A stretch of 64,000 nucleotides of DNA from Ruegeria sp. 6PALISEP08 (GTDB taxonomy: Bacteria; Pseudomonadota; Alphaproteobacteria; Rhodobacterales; Rhodobacteraceae), in NCBI RefSeq assembly GCF_001238295.1, contig NZ_LGXZ01000004.1, forward strand, positions 269,117-333,116, given 5' to 3'. Positions 17,602 to 25,687 of the stretch are shown piece after piece; position 1 is the first letter of the stretch; the number at the start of each line of letters is the position of its first letter. The position numbers were made by a program, and so were the translations under genes. The notes below the pieces were generated by a model. It was given only the letters and a program-made list of their open reading frames with translations, ran no database searches and was not told the origin of the DNA.

Positions 17602-18420
17602 CTATTGGGCATTTGGGAAAAACACCTGCTGTCCTTCAAGCCGGAAGGATGCAATCGCCTCCTGCCCATCCGCCCCGGTCAGCCAGTCAATAAAACGCTG
17701 ACCGGAAGCCGCCCGCACATGATGGTGCTTTTTAGGATTCACAAGGATCACACCGTATTGATTGAACAAGCGCGGATCGCCCTCGACCAATACCTCAAGA
17801 TTGCCCCGGTTGCCAAAGGACAGCCACGTGGCCCGGTCTGTCAGCGTATAGGCGTCCATTCCGCTGGCCACGTTCAGGGTTGCGCCCATGCCCGATCCGG
17901 TTTCACGATACCACGCGCCCGAGGCACCCGTTGGATCAAGACCGGCAGCCGACCAATGGCTCAGCTCGGCCTTATGCGTCCCACTGTCATCGCCACGCGA
18001 TGCAAAGGGGGCTTCAGCTTCCGCAATGGCAGTCAAAGCAGCCAGAATGTCGGATCCGCCACGAATCTCGGCCGGATCCGATTTTGGGCCGACCAGAACA
18101 AAATCGTTGTACATCAGGTCTTTGCGTTCAACGCCCCAGCCGTCTGCGACAAATTTCTCCTCGGCCGGCTTGGCATGGACCAGCAGTACGTCGCCGTCCC
18201 CATTGATCGCATTGCGAATGGCCTGACCTGTTCCCACCGCAACAACGCGCACGTCTATGCCGGACTCGGCCTCGAACCACGGCAGAATATACTCCAATAA
18301 CCCAGAGTTCTGCGTCGATGTCGTGGATTGGACGACGATGAACGGCGTTTCCGCCGAAACCGCCCCCGCCGTTAAGCCAAGTGCCACTGCTGCTGCCCGA
18401 ATAGCTGCCCGGAACATCAT
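17602..18420 (-). CDS. tupA: Tungstate ABC transporter, substrate-binding protein TupA
   Basis: A 272-residue periplasmic binding protein. The signal peptide is residues 1-23. Oxyanion-contact motifs typical of TupA are present: TTSTQNSG at 33-40 and SRGDDSGTH at 141-149, plus the VHAKPAEE segment near 81. These match the TupA/WtpA-like group rather than ModA. The gene is the last of a minus-strand operon with permease and ATPase and ends 62 bases from the end of the convergent FDH operon. High-affinity tungstate uptake is the known role of the family; specificity over molybdate here is inferred. Confidence 0.9.
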   Translation of the reverse strand: MMFRAAIRAAAVALGLTAGAVSAETPFIVVQSTTSTQNSGLLEYILPWFEAESGIDVRVVAVGTGQAIRNAINGDGDVLLVHAKPAEEKFVADGWGVERKDLMYNDFVLVGPKSDPAEIRGGSDILAALTAIAEAEAPFASRGDDSGTHKAELSHWSAAGLDPTGASGAWYRETGSGMGATLNVASGMDAYTLTDRATWLSFGNRGNLEVLVEGDPRLFNQYGVILVNPKKHHHVRAASGQRFIDWLTGADGQEAIASFRLEGQQVFFPNAQ

Positions 18421-18438
18421 ATTCTCCGTCTTTTCTTT

Positions 18439-19173
18439 TTAAGTAACCAGCCCACCCGCCAGATAGCGACGCGATGCCTCGCTTTCGGGGGCATCCAATA
18501 CCTGTTTTGCAGGTCCATGTTCGACCACGTGTCCGCCCTGCATCATGACTATGTCAGCGGCCAACCGCCGCGCCTGCCCGATGTCGTGCGTCACCATCAC
18601 GATCCGCACCCCACGTGTCGAGGCGCGCTGGATCATCCGTTCGATCATCTGAGTGGCGCTTGGGTCCAGGGCGCTGGTGGGTTCATCCAAAAACAGGGTT
18701 TCAGGGCCTGTCGCCAAGGCGCGGAGGATCGCCAGCCGCTGCGCCTCGCCCCCGGACAGAGATCGTGCAGATTGTCGGGCTTTGTCTTCCAGCCCGCCCT
18801 CGGTCAGCAATTCGGCAATCCGGGTTTTGCGCGCGTCACGTGCTATCTTCTGTCGTCTTAGGACAAAGTCCAGATTGGCCGAAACCGAACGCCGCAGAAG
18901 AACCGGTTGCTGAAACACCATGGCCTGTCGTGCCGTGTGAACGGGACCCAAGGGTGCACCATCCTGAATGACCCGCCCCTGATCCGGGCTGATCAACCCG
19001 TGCAAACACCGCAACAACAGACTTTTGCCCGCGCCATTTGGTCCCAGCAACAACGTTGGTCCCGGCCCATCCAGCGTCAGATCAGCAACATCCAGCAAAG
19101 CCCTGCCGTTGCGGCGGATCTGAAGGCCGCGCACCTGCAGACACTTCGTCATGTCGCAAAGCAAATCACGCAT
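18439..19173 (-). CDS. tupC: Tungstate ABC transporter, ATP-binding protein TupC
   Basis: A 244-residue ABC ATPase with Walker A GPNGAGKS near residues 43-50, the Q-loop FQQPVLLRRSV, signature LSGGEAQRLAI, and Walker B FLDEPTSALDP. The start at 19173 has AGGAGGG at the right distance and overlaps the permease stop by 8 bases; the in-frame ATG at 19152 has no ribosome site. It lacks the C-terminal TOBE domain of ModC, as is usual for TupC. It powers the import of oxyanion delivered by TupA. Confidence 0.9.
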   Translation of the reverse strand: MRDLLCDMTKCLQVRGLQIRRNGRALLDVADLTLDGPGPTLLLGPNGAGKSLLLRCLHGLISPDQGRVIQDGAPLGPVHTARQAMVFQQPVLLRRSVSANLDFVLRRQKIARDARKTRIAELLTEGGLEDKARQSARSLSGGEAQRLAILRALATGPETLFLDEPTSALDPSATQMIERMIQRASTRGVRIVMVTHDIGQARRLAADIVMMQGGHVVEHGPAKQVLDAPESEASRRYLAGGLVT

Positions 19174-19879
19174 GGCGCAAACCCTCCTGTTCGGCCCGCA
19201 GACTGGCGGCGCTGACCATGGCGTTTACCACCACCGCAATCCCGATCAGGATTGCCCCCAAGGCCAGTGCCAGCGCGAGATTGCCTTTCGACGTCTCAAG
19301 AGCAATCGTTGTCGTCATAACTCGCGTAACATGGTTGATATTTCCGCCCACGATGATGACCGCACCCACCTCGGCAATTGCACGTCCAAACCCGGCCAAC
19401 AAGGCCGTGACCAAAGCCAGGCGTGCGTCCCACAGCAGCACAGGAACCGATGCAAGGCGCGACACGCCCAAGGATCGCAACTGTTCGGAATACTCCTCGG
19501 CCAGCATTTCGATCACTTGCCGGGTCAGCGCGGCAACGATCGGGGTGACCAGAACCACCTGCGCGATGATCATGGCCGTCGGGGTATACAAAAGCTCAAG
19601 CACTCCCAAGGGGCCGGAACGGGACAACATCAGATAGACCAGCAGTCCAACGACGACGGGCGGGAACCCCATTAGCGCATTCATCAGCACGATCAACGAG
19701 CGCCGTCCAGGGAACCGGGCGACAGCCAAAGCCGCACCGACAGGCATCCCGATCAGGGCAGAAATCAGCACCGCAAACACGGATACTTTCAGGGACAAAA
19801 GCACAATCGCCCAAAGCTCTGAGTCTCCTTCGAAGATCAAAGCAACCGCCAAGCTGAATTCTGATGCTAATCCCTGCAT
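19166..19879 (-). CDS. tupB: Tungstate ABC transporter, permease TupB
   Basis: A 237-residue inner membrane permease with about five helices, including the regions near 22-45, 57-84, 94-115 and 205-228. The EAA-type coupling loop, FGRAIAEVGAVIIVGGNI, lies near residue 167. It is the first gene of tupBCA, starting at 19879 behind a weak GGTAGAAA site. A perfect 18-base palindrome lies 18 bases upstream of the start codon, placing it where an operator could control the operon. Confidence 0.9.
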   Translation of the reverse strand: MQGLASEFSLAVALIFEGDSELWAIVLLSLKVSVFAVLISALIGMPVGAALAVARFPGRRSLIVLMNALMGFPPVVVGLLVYLMLSRSGPLGVLELLYTPTAMIIAQVVLVTPIVAALTRQVIEMLAEEYSEQLRSLGVSRLASVPVLLWDARLALVTALLAGFGRAIAEVGAVIIVGGNINHVTRVMTTTIALETSKGNLALALALGAILIGIAVVVNAMVSAASLRAEQEGLRHA

Positions 19880-19896
19880 TTTCTACCGCATGATCT

Positions 19897-19914
19897 GCAT
19901 TTCGTACGAAATGC
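19897..19914. promoter_or_regulatory. Perfect 18-bp palindrome upstream of tupBCA (candidate operator)
   Basis: The sequence GCATTTCGTACGAAATGC is identical to its reverse complement. It lies in the AT-rich region just before tupB (start 19879). Such a site suits a dimeric HTH repressor. The obvious candidate is the HTH-PBP protein encoded at 16668-17540. It does not resemble the E. coli ModE box. Binding is inferred only. Confidence 0.5.
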
Positions 19915-19981
19915 GTTAATTTACAAGCAAATACTACTCTGATTTTCAATCGAGTACAGACACAAATCCGGCATCCAAAAT

Positions 19982-20010
19982 GAAAAACGCGGCCCCGATC
20001 GGGGCCGCGC
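19982..20010 (-). terminator. Rho-independent terminator of the pyrimidine transporter operon
   Basis: A perfect 22-base palindrome (19988-20009, CGCGGCCCCGATCGGGGCCG CG) is followed on the minus strand by GTTTTTC. It lies 28 bases past the stop of the substrate-binding protein gene, at the end of the minus-strand pyrimidine operon. Confidence 0.85.
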
Positions 20011-20037
20011 TGAATTCGTTCGAATTATCGGATTGCG

Positions 20038-21039
20038 TTAGTTCAACGCCGCATCCGTGATCTGGTGCGTCCAGGCGCCGTCTGGCTCTTTTGTAATAGC
20101 CGGGTTCTCTGCGGAAACAGCTGACAGCAGTGTTTTTACGGTCTGGTCATAATCGGCAGGATCCAATGCGCCGTCCGATCCTTCGATAAGCTTTGCAACC
20201 TCACCCATCATATAGACCTGATGGTCCAATTCCTGCGCGCCGGTCTCATCGAATTCCAGCACGATTTCGGCGGCCTCTTCCTGGTTTTCAGCCGCGTATT
20301 TCCAGCCTTTCATCGAGGCCCGAACAAAACGCTCCATCTTGTCGACGAAGGCGGGGTCGTTCAGGTTCTCTTCCATGACATAAAGGCCATCCTCAAGCAT
20401 CCCGAAACCCATCTGAAGATAGTTGAACGTCACCAGCTCTTCAGGTGTGATACCGGCCTGAAGGATCTGTCGGTACTCGTTGTAAGTCATGGTGGAAATG
20501 CAATCCGCCTGCCCCTGGATCAGAGGATCTGCAGAAAACGCCTGTTTCAAAACAGTGACACCGTTATCATCTGCGCCGTCCGTTTCGATGCCCAAGGACG
20601 CCATCCAGGCGTAGAATGGATATTCATTGCCAAAGAACCAAACACCCATGGTGCGGCCGGGGAAATCCTCGGGCGTTTCGACGCCGGTGGATTTCAGGCA
20701 GTTGACCTGAAGACCGCCCGTTTTAAACGGTTGTGCGATATTCACCAGCGGAACGCCGCGCTCACGCGCAGCCAAACCAGCGGCCATCCATGTGGTGATG
20801 ACATCTGCACCGCCACCGGCAATGACCTGTTCCGGTGCGATGTCCGGGCCACCCGGTTTGATTGTGACATCAAGCCCTTCTTCGTCGTAGAAACCTTTCG
20901 CTTCCGCCACGAAGTAGCCGGCAAATTGCGCCTGCCCGACCCATTTCAACTGCAACGTCACTTCGTCCGCCGCTAGCGCCGTGCTGGCTGCCAAACTGAA
21001 GGCGGCAACCGCCCCGCTAAGTAGCTTGTTCATCTTCAT
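20038..21039 (-). CDS. ABC transporter substrate-binding protein (NMT1/ThiY-like), probably pyrimidine uptake
   Basis: A 333-residue periplasmic binding protein with a signal peptide (residues 1-23, cleavage near ALAAD). It carries the NMT1/THI5-like opening VTLQLKWVGQAQFAGYFVAEAKGFYDEEGL and the GGADVITTWMAAGLAARERG segment, common in hydroxypyrimidine and related importers. It is the last gene of a minus-strand operon containing two permeases, an ATPase, dihydropyrimidinase and the amidohydrolase. Context makes uracil, thymine or a related pyrimidine the likely ligand. The family alone does not fix the substrate. Confidence 0.88.
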   Translation of the reverse strand: MKMNKLLSGAVAAFSLAASTALAADEVTLQLKWVGQAQFAGYFVAEAKGFYDEEGLDVTIKPGGPDIAPEQVIAGGGADVITTWMAAGLAARERGVPLVNIAQPFKTGGLQVNCLKSTGVETPEDFPGRTMGVWFFGNEYPFYAWMASLGIETDGADDNGVTVLKQAFSADPLIQGQADCISTMTYNEYRQILQAGITPEELVTFNYLQMGFGMLEDGLYVMEENLNDPAFVDKMERFVRASMKGWKYAAENQEEAAEIVLEFDETGAQELDHQVYMMGEVAKLIEGSDGALDPADYDQTVKTLLSAVSAENPAITKEPDGAWTHQITDAALN

Positions 21040-21096
21040 ATCTCCTAGTTGCTTATGGTTGCCTCGTTTTCGAGGTCTGTTGAGTTTTTCCTTTTC

Positions 21097-21942
21097 CTAT
21101 CCACGTTGTGACGGGTGCCAGAACGTCACGACCTTCTCGATGCCTGCGACAAGGCCGTAAAATGCGGTACCGGCAAGCGCAGCCACCACGATCTCGGCCC
21201 AGACCATATCAAGCGACAGCTGACCGACGCTGGTCGAAATCCGAAAGCCCATCCCCACGATCGGCGAGCCAAAGAACTCTGCCACAATGGCACCAATCAA
21301 AGCCAAAGTTGTCGAAATCTTCAACCCATTGAAAATGAAAGGCATCGCCGCAGGCAAACGAAGTTTCAGAAAACTCTGCCAGTAGGTTGCAGCATAAGTC
21401 TCCATCAAGTCGCGCTGCATCGCGGTGGCTTCACGCAGCCCGGCCACGGTGTTGACCAGCATCGGAAAGAACACCATCACAACAACCACCGCCGCTTTGG
21501 AATGCCAATCAAACCCGAACCACATGACCAGGATAGGTGCCGTGCCGACGATGGGAAGTGCCGCCACGAAATTCCCGACAGGCAAAAGGCCGAGGCGCAG
21601 GAAGTCCCACCGATCCACAGCAATGGCCATAAGGAATGCTGCTCCGCACCCGATGACATAACCGCTGAGCGCACCCTTCAGGATTGTTTGAACAAAATCC
21701 GCCCAAAGAATGCCCAGGCTATCGGCAAAGCGCAGCGCGATGGCAGAGGGCGCAGGCAGGATAACCAACGGCACCTCAAGTCCGCGCACCAACAACTCCC
21801 ACGCGCCGACAACGGTCAGCCCGAAAATCACCGGTGCCAGAAAGCGAACGAACTGGCTGTTTGCCTGAGGACCACTGGCCAGCCGGGTGTTCAGCCACCA
21901 GCCAACAGCCCACAGCAACAGAGCAAAGATAACCAACATCAT
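21097..21942 (-). CDS. ABC transporter permease, pyrimidine uptake system (second permease)
   Basis: A 281-residue membrane protein of the BPD_transp_1 type used by nitrate/taurine/pyrimidine importers. The first helix is at residues 2-17, and others lie near 37-53, 92-110, 122-142, 150-166 and 250-270. The EAA loop reads METYAATYWQSFLKLRLPAAMPFIFNGLKIS. It overlaps the first permease gene by 4 bases (ATGA), so the two are coupled. The pair probably forms a heterodimeric channel, since both are intact. Confidence 0.9.
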   Translation of the reverse strand: MMLVIFALLLWAVGWWLNTRLASGPQANSQFVRFLAPVIFGLTVVGAWELLVRGLEVPLVILPAPSAIALRFADSLGILWADFVQTILKGALSGYVIGCGAAFLMAIAVDRWDFLRLGLLPVGNFVAALPIVGTAPILVMWFGFDWHSKAAVVVVMVFFPMLVNTVAGLREATAMQRDLMETYAATYWQSFLKLRLPAAMPFIFNGLKISTTLALIGAIVAEFFGSPIVGMGFRISTSVGQLSLDMVWAEIVVAALAGTAFYGLVAGIEKVVTFWHPSQRG

Positions 21943-22865
21943 TGTGCCATCCCCATCCGCTTCAGGACCATCCGTTCAATCACTCCGAGCAGCCCGACCA
22001 GACAGGCCGCCAGAATGGCCGCTGCAAACAGGGCCGACCAGATCTGAACCGTTTGGCCATAGTAGCTACCAGCCAGCAGACGCGCGCCCAGCCCGGCAAC
22101 GGCCCCCGTCGGCAGCTCGCCCACGATTGCACCAACCAAAGACGCCGCGATACCGATTTTCAGTGACGTAAACAGGTAAGGCATCGACGCAGGCAGGCGC
22201 AGTTTCCAGAAACCCTGCGACCGGCTGGCACTATAGGTCCGCAACAGATCCAGCTGCATCGCATCGGGGCTGCGCAATCCTTTGACCATACCAACGACAA
22301 CCGGGAAGAAGCTCAGATAGGCCGAGATGATCGCCTTGGGGATGATCCCCTGAACGCCAACCGAATACAGGACAACAATGATCATAGGGGCCAGCGCAAT
22401 AATGGGGATCGTCTGACTTACAATGGCCCATGGCATGACAGACAAATCCATCACGCGGCTATGAACGATCCCGACAGCCAGCAGGATGCCCAGGCCCGTA
22501 CCGATCACAAAGCCAAGCATCGTCGCGCTGAGTGTCACCCAACCATGATAGATCAGCGACCGTTTCGAGGTGATATTCTTCTCGACAGTCGTTTCCCACA
22601 GTTCAATCACGACTTGATGGGGTGATGGCAAACGGGGTTTTTTTTGCTCCCACGCGGCGGGGATCGCAAACGTGTTGTTTGTAACCAGCCCGAATTCCCC
22701 CAAGTCGCGGCGCGCGCTTGCAGTGGGCGGCTGAACCTCGGCCCCGCCCCGTTCAAGTTCACTCAGAACACCCTTGATGTTCATCGGAACACAGGCCGCG
22801 TACCAGATCAGGGCGATTACAGCGACAACAGTGAGTACGGCAAAGACCTGCTTCATGCGCGCCAC
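21939..22865 (-). CDS. ABC transporter permease, pyrimidine uptake system (first permease)
   Basis: A 308-residue permease paralogous to the gene at 21097. It has an N-terminal helix (residues 8-26), a ~65-residue periplasmic-looking stretch, then a BPD_transp_1 domain with EAA loop LLRTYSASRSQGFWKLRLPASMPYLFTSLKIG. It overlaps the acetyltransferase gene by 13 bases upstream and the second permease by 4 bases downstream. It belongs to the pyrimidine importer by operon position. Confidence 0.9.
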   Translation of the reverse strand: MARMKQVFAVLTVVAVIALIWYAACVPMNIKGVLSELERGGAEVQPPTASARRDLGEFGLVTNNTFAIPAAWEQKKPRLPSPHQVVIELWETTVEKNITSKRSLIYHGWVTLSATMLGFVIGTGLGILLAVGIVHSRVMDLSVMPWAIVSQTIPIIALAPMIIVVLYSVGVQGIIPKAIISAYLSFFPVVVGMVKGLRSPDAMQLDLLRTYSASRSQGFWKLRLPASMPYLFTSLKIGIAASLVGAIVGELPTGAVAGLGARLLAGSYYGQTVQIWSALFAAAILAACLVGLLGVIERMVLKRMGMAQ

Positions 22866-23296
22866 TCCATGCGATAGACGGGCACAGTGTCCGGAGGTAC
22901 AGGCGGTTCTTCTGCGGTCACTTCAAACCCTTCACGGCGATAAAAGCGCTGCGCTGCCGTATTGGGTCTGTGTGTTGTCAGCCATAGAAACTCTCTTCCC
23001 TCTTTGGCGATTTCGACAAACCGCTTGCCGATGCCTTGCCCAGTGCGGCTACAATACAGCGCGCCGATCTTCTGCTGCTCGGGATCAACCGACATATAGC
23101 AATCGACCGGATCACCGGCGACCCAGATTTCACGACTGTCGAATGCATCGCCGATCAGGTTCGCCAGTTCTTCCACCGGCAATTCCTCGGACATCCAGTC
23201 TGTTTGCTTTGCCCAGTCATGAATGACCTTGGCGCAGGAAGTCACGTCACCTGGCACGGCGCGTCTGATCTTATCTGCGTTCAGTTCAGCTGTCAT
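22853..23296 (-). CDS. GNAT family N-acetyltransferase
   Basis: A 147-residue acetyltransferase. The acetyl-CoA loop GALYCSRTGQGIGKRFVE is a slightly altered form of the GNAT R/Q-x-x-G-x-G/A motif, and the C-terminal NTAAQRFYRREGFEVTAEE is typical of the fold. The ATG at 23296 is chosen by family length; an in-frame ATG at 23320 would add eight residues (MDCGRGIP). It overlaps the ATPase gene upstream and the permease gene downstream, so it is embedded in the pyrimidine transporter operon. The substrate is unknown; acetylation of beta-alanine or a related amine is only a guess from context. Confidence 0.85.
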   Translation of the reverse strand: MTAELNADKIRRAVPGDVTSCAKVIHDWAKQTDWMSEELPVEELANLIGDAFDSREIWVAGDPVDCYMSVDPEQQKIGALYCSRTGQGIGKRFVEIAKEGREFLWLTTHRPNTAAQRFYRREGFEVTAEEPPVPPDTVPVYRMEWRA

Positions 23297-24083
23297 AGGA
23301 ATGCCCCGCCCGCAGTCCATCCCTCACGCGATGCGCGACCTCGATGAATTCCGGTGTGTCACGAATGTCCAATGGCCGTTCTTTGGGCAGAGGGCTATCG
23401 ATTACATCCGTTATCCGCCCCGGTCTCGGGCTCATGACCACGATTTTGGTGCTCAGATACACGGCTTCGGGGATCGAATGCGTCACGAACCCGATCGTCT
23501 TTTCGGTCCGCGCCCAGAGCGCCAGAAGCTGCTCGTTCAGGTGATCGCGCACAATCTCATCCAACGCGCCAAACGGTTCGTCCATCAGCAGGATGTCGGC
23601 ATCGAAGGCCAGCGCCCGCGCGATACTGGCCCGCTGCTGCATCCCACCAGACAATTGCCAGGGGAACTTGCCTTCAAACCCAGCAAGATCAACAAGTTCC
23701 AAGACCTTGCTCACCCGTTCTTCCTGCTCTGCAGCAGAGTATCCCATAATCTCAAGAGGCAGCTTGATGTTCTTGGCGATTGTGCGCCATGGGTAAAGCC
23801 CAGCCGCTTGAAAGACGTACCCATATGCCCGGTTTCGACGCGCTTCATCGGGGGTCATGCCATTCACGGTCAGCGTCCCGCCCGTGGGTGTTTCCAGCGC
23901 CGCGATACACCGCAGAAACGTGGTTTTGCCGCATCCGGACGGCCCGATGAAGCTAACGAACTCACCCTTGTCGATCGTCAGGTTCACGTCCTTGAGCGCG
24001 TGGATCGGGCCGTCGTTGGTTTGGAAGGTGAGGTCCAGCTGCCTTGCCTCGATGACGGGCTGGGTCGTGCTTTCAGTGTTCAT
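23286..24083 (-). CDS. ABC transporter ATP-binding protein, pyrimidine uptake system
   Basis: A 265-residue ATPase of the nitrate/taurine importer group. Walker A is GPSGCGKT near residues 48-55. The Q-loop is FQAAGLYPWRTI, the signature LSGGMQQRASIARAL, Walker B ILLMDEPFGALDE, and the switch region FVTHSIPEAVYLS. It follows dihydropyrimidinase by 55 bases and overlaps the acetyltransferase by 11 bases. It should energise the two permeases at 21097 and 21939. Confidence 0.92.
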   Translation of the reverse strand: MNTESTTQPVIEARQLDLTFQTNDGPIHALKDVNLTIDKGEFVSFIGPSGCGKTTFLRCIAALETPTGGTLTVNGMTPDEARRNRAYGYVFQAAGLYPWRTIAKNIKLPLEIMGYSAAEQEERVSKVLELVDLAGFEGKFPWQLSGGMQQRASIARALAFDADILLMDEPFGALDEIVRDHLNEQLLALWARTEKTIGFVTHSIPEAVYLSTKIVVMSPRPGRITDVIDSPLPKERPLDIRDTPEFIEVAHRVRDGLRAGHSYDS

Positions 24084-24138
24084 TTTATTGCCTTGAAAAG
24101 AGTGTTGTCAGGGCCGCCTGCAAAGCGGCCCAAACGGA

Positions 24139-25593
24139 TCAAACACCGGTCGCCGGAATGCCCGTCCGCTCAACGGGTCTTGGGGCTGTCAGCTCTTTCC
24201 ACGTGCTCAAAGCCTTGTTGACGGTCGTGTTCGCCTCGCGCGCCACAAAGTCACCGTGACCTTCCTGCGTCCGGATCTCGCCATCGTGCACCGCTACGTG
24301 GCCTCGTGTCAGCGTAAAGCGTGGCAGACCTTTGACCTCTTTGCCTTCGAACACGTTGTAGTCGATCGAAGATTGTTGCACATCGGCGCGGATCGTCTTG
24401 GCTTTTTCAGGGTCCCAAACCACCAGATCCGCATCCGCACCAACAAGAACTGCCCCCTTTTTCGGATAGCAATTCAATATCTTGGCGATGTTAGTTGAAG
24501 TGACGGCTACAAACTCATTCGGTGTCAGACGCCCTGTATTCACCCCGTGGGTCCATAGCATTGGCATCCGGTCTTCAAGTCCTCCGGTCCCGTTCGGAAT
24601 CTTGGTAAAATCGCCCACACCATAGCGCTTCTGCTCGGTGGTAAAGGCACAATGGTCTGTGGCCACGACACTCAGAGACCCCGACTGAAGACCGTTCCAA
24701 AGGCTGTCCTGATGCTGCTTGTTCCGGAATGGGGGGCTCATGACCCGGCGCGCTGCGTGATCCCAATCCTTATTGAAATATTCGCTCTCATCCAGTGTGA
24801 GATGCTGGATCAGAGGTTCCCCCCACACCCGTTTGCCCTGCATCTTGGCGCGCCGAATGGCCTCATGTGCTTCTTCGCAGGACGTATGCACTACATAAAG
24901 CGGAACCCCCGCCATATCGGCAATCATGATGGCCCGGTTCGTGGCCTCGCCTTCAACCTGCGGTGGGCGCGAATATGCGTGTGCCTCTGGTCCGGTATTG
25001 CCTTCGGCCAGCAGCTTGGCGCTTAGCTCGGCCACCACATCACCATTCTCGGCATGCACCATAGCAGTTCCACCTAGCTCGGCCAGGCGTTTAAAAGATG
25101 CAAACAGCTCATCATCATTCACCATCAACGCGCCCTTATAGGCCATGAAATGCTTGAACGTGTTGATGCCACGCGTCTCGATCACTGTCTTGATGTCGTC
25201 GAAGACCTGTTCGCCCCACCATGTAACCGCCATGTGGAACGAATAATCACAATTCGCCCGTGTCGATTTGTTGTCCCAGCGCTTCAACGCATCCAGCAGG
25301 CTTTCGCCGGGGTTGGGCAACGCAAAATCCACGACCATCGTCGTGCCGCCAGCCAAAGCGGCACGCGTGCCGCTTTCGAAATCGTCGCTGGAATAGGTGC
25401 CCATAAAAGGCATCTCCAAGTGGGTATGCGGATCGATCCCGCCCGGCATCACATAACAGCCGGTTGCATCCAGTTCCTTGTCCCCCCTCAGATCCATCCC
25501 GATCTCGGTGATCACACCCCCTTCGACCAGGACATCTGCTTTGTACGACAAATCCGCAGTGACGACCGTTCCGTTCTTGATAACTGTGCTCAT
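24139..25593 (-). CDS. hydA: Dihydropyrimidinase
   Basis: A 484-residue cyclic amidohydrolase that opens dihydrouracil or dihydrothymine to the N-carbamoyl-beta-amino acid, the second step of reductive pyrimidine breakdown. Metal-binding marks are DPHTHLEMP near residue 55, the carbamylated-lysine segment FKHFMAYKGAL, VHAENG, VVHTSCEEAHEAI and VATDHCAF. The length is normal for the family. The hydrolase for the next step is encoded just upstream in the same direction. The family also includes hydantoinases, but the full pathway nearby supports the pyrimidine assignment. Confidence 0.95.
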   Translation of the reverse strand: MSTVIKNGTVVTADLSYKADVLVEGGVITEIGMDLRGDKELDATGCYVMPGGIDPHTHLEMPFMGTYSSDDFESGTRAALAGGTTMVVDFALPNPGESLLDALKRWDNKSTRANCDYSFHMAVTWWGEQVFDDIKTVIETRGINTFKHFMAYKGALMVNDDELFASFKRLAELGGTAMVHAENGDVVAELSAKLLAEGNTGPEAHAYSRPPQVEGEATNRAIMIADMAGVPLYVVHTSCEEAHEAIRRAKMQGKRVWGEPLIQHLTLDESEYFNKDWDHAARRVMSPPFRNKQHQDSLWNGLQSGSLSVVATDHCAFTTEQKRYGVGDFTKIPNGTGGLEDRMPMLWTHGVNTGRLTPNEFVAVTSTNIAKILNCYPKKGAVLVGADADLVVWDPEKAKTIRADVQQSSIDYNVFEGKEVKGLPRFTLTRGHVAVHDGEIRTQEGHGDFVAREANTTVNKALSTWKELTAPRPVERTGIPATGV

Positions 25594-25649
25594 TATAATC
25601 TCCCTGATGCGGTCTGCGCCGCTTGCTTCATCTGGCTAAAAATATCCCG

Positions 25650-25687
25650 GGGGAGTCGCCCGTCAGGCGACGGGGGCAGAGCCCCCT
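25650..25687. repeat. Double-hairpin palindromic element (REP-like)
   Basis: Two adjacent hairpins, GTCGCC-CGTCA-GGCGAC (25655-25671) and GGGGGC-AGA-GCCCCC (25672-25686), fill the gap between the dihydropyrimidinase and amidohydrolase genes. The second reaches into the amidohydrolase stop codon. GC-rich paired hairpins ending in GGGGGCAGAGCCCCC are common intergenic repeats in Roseobacter genomes. It may stabilise the upstream mRNA or attenuate transcription. Confidence 0.55.
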
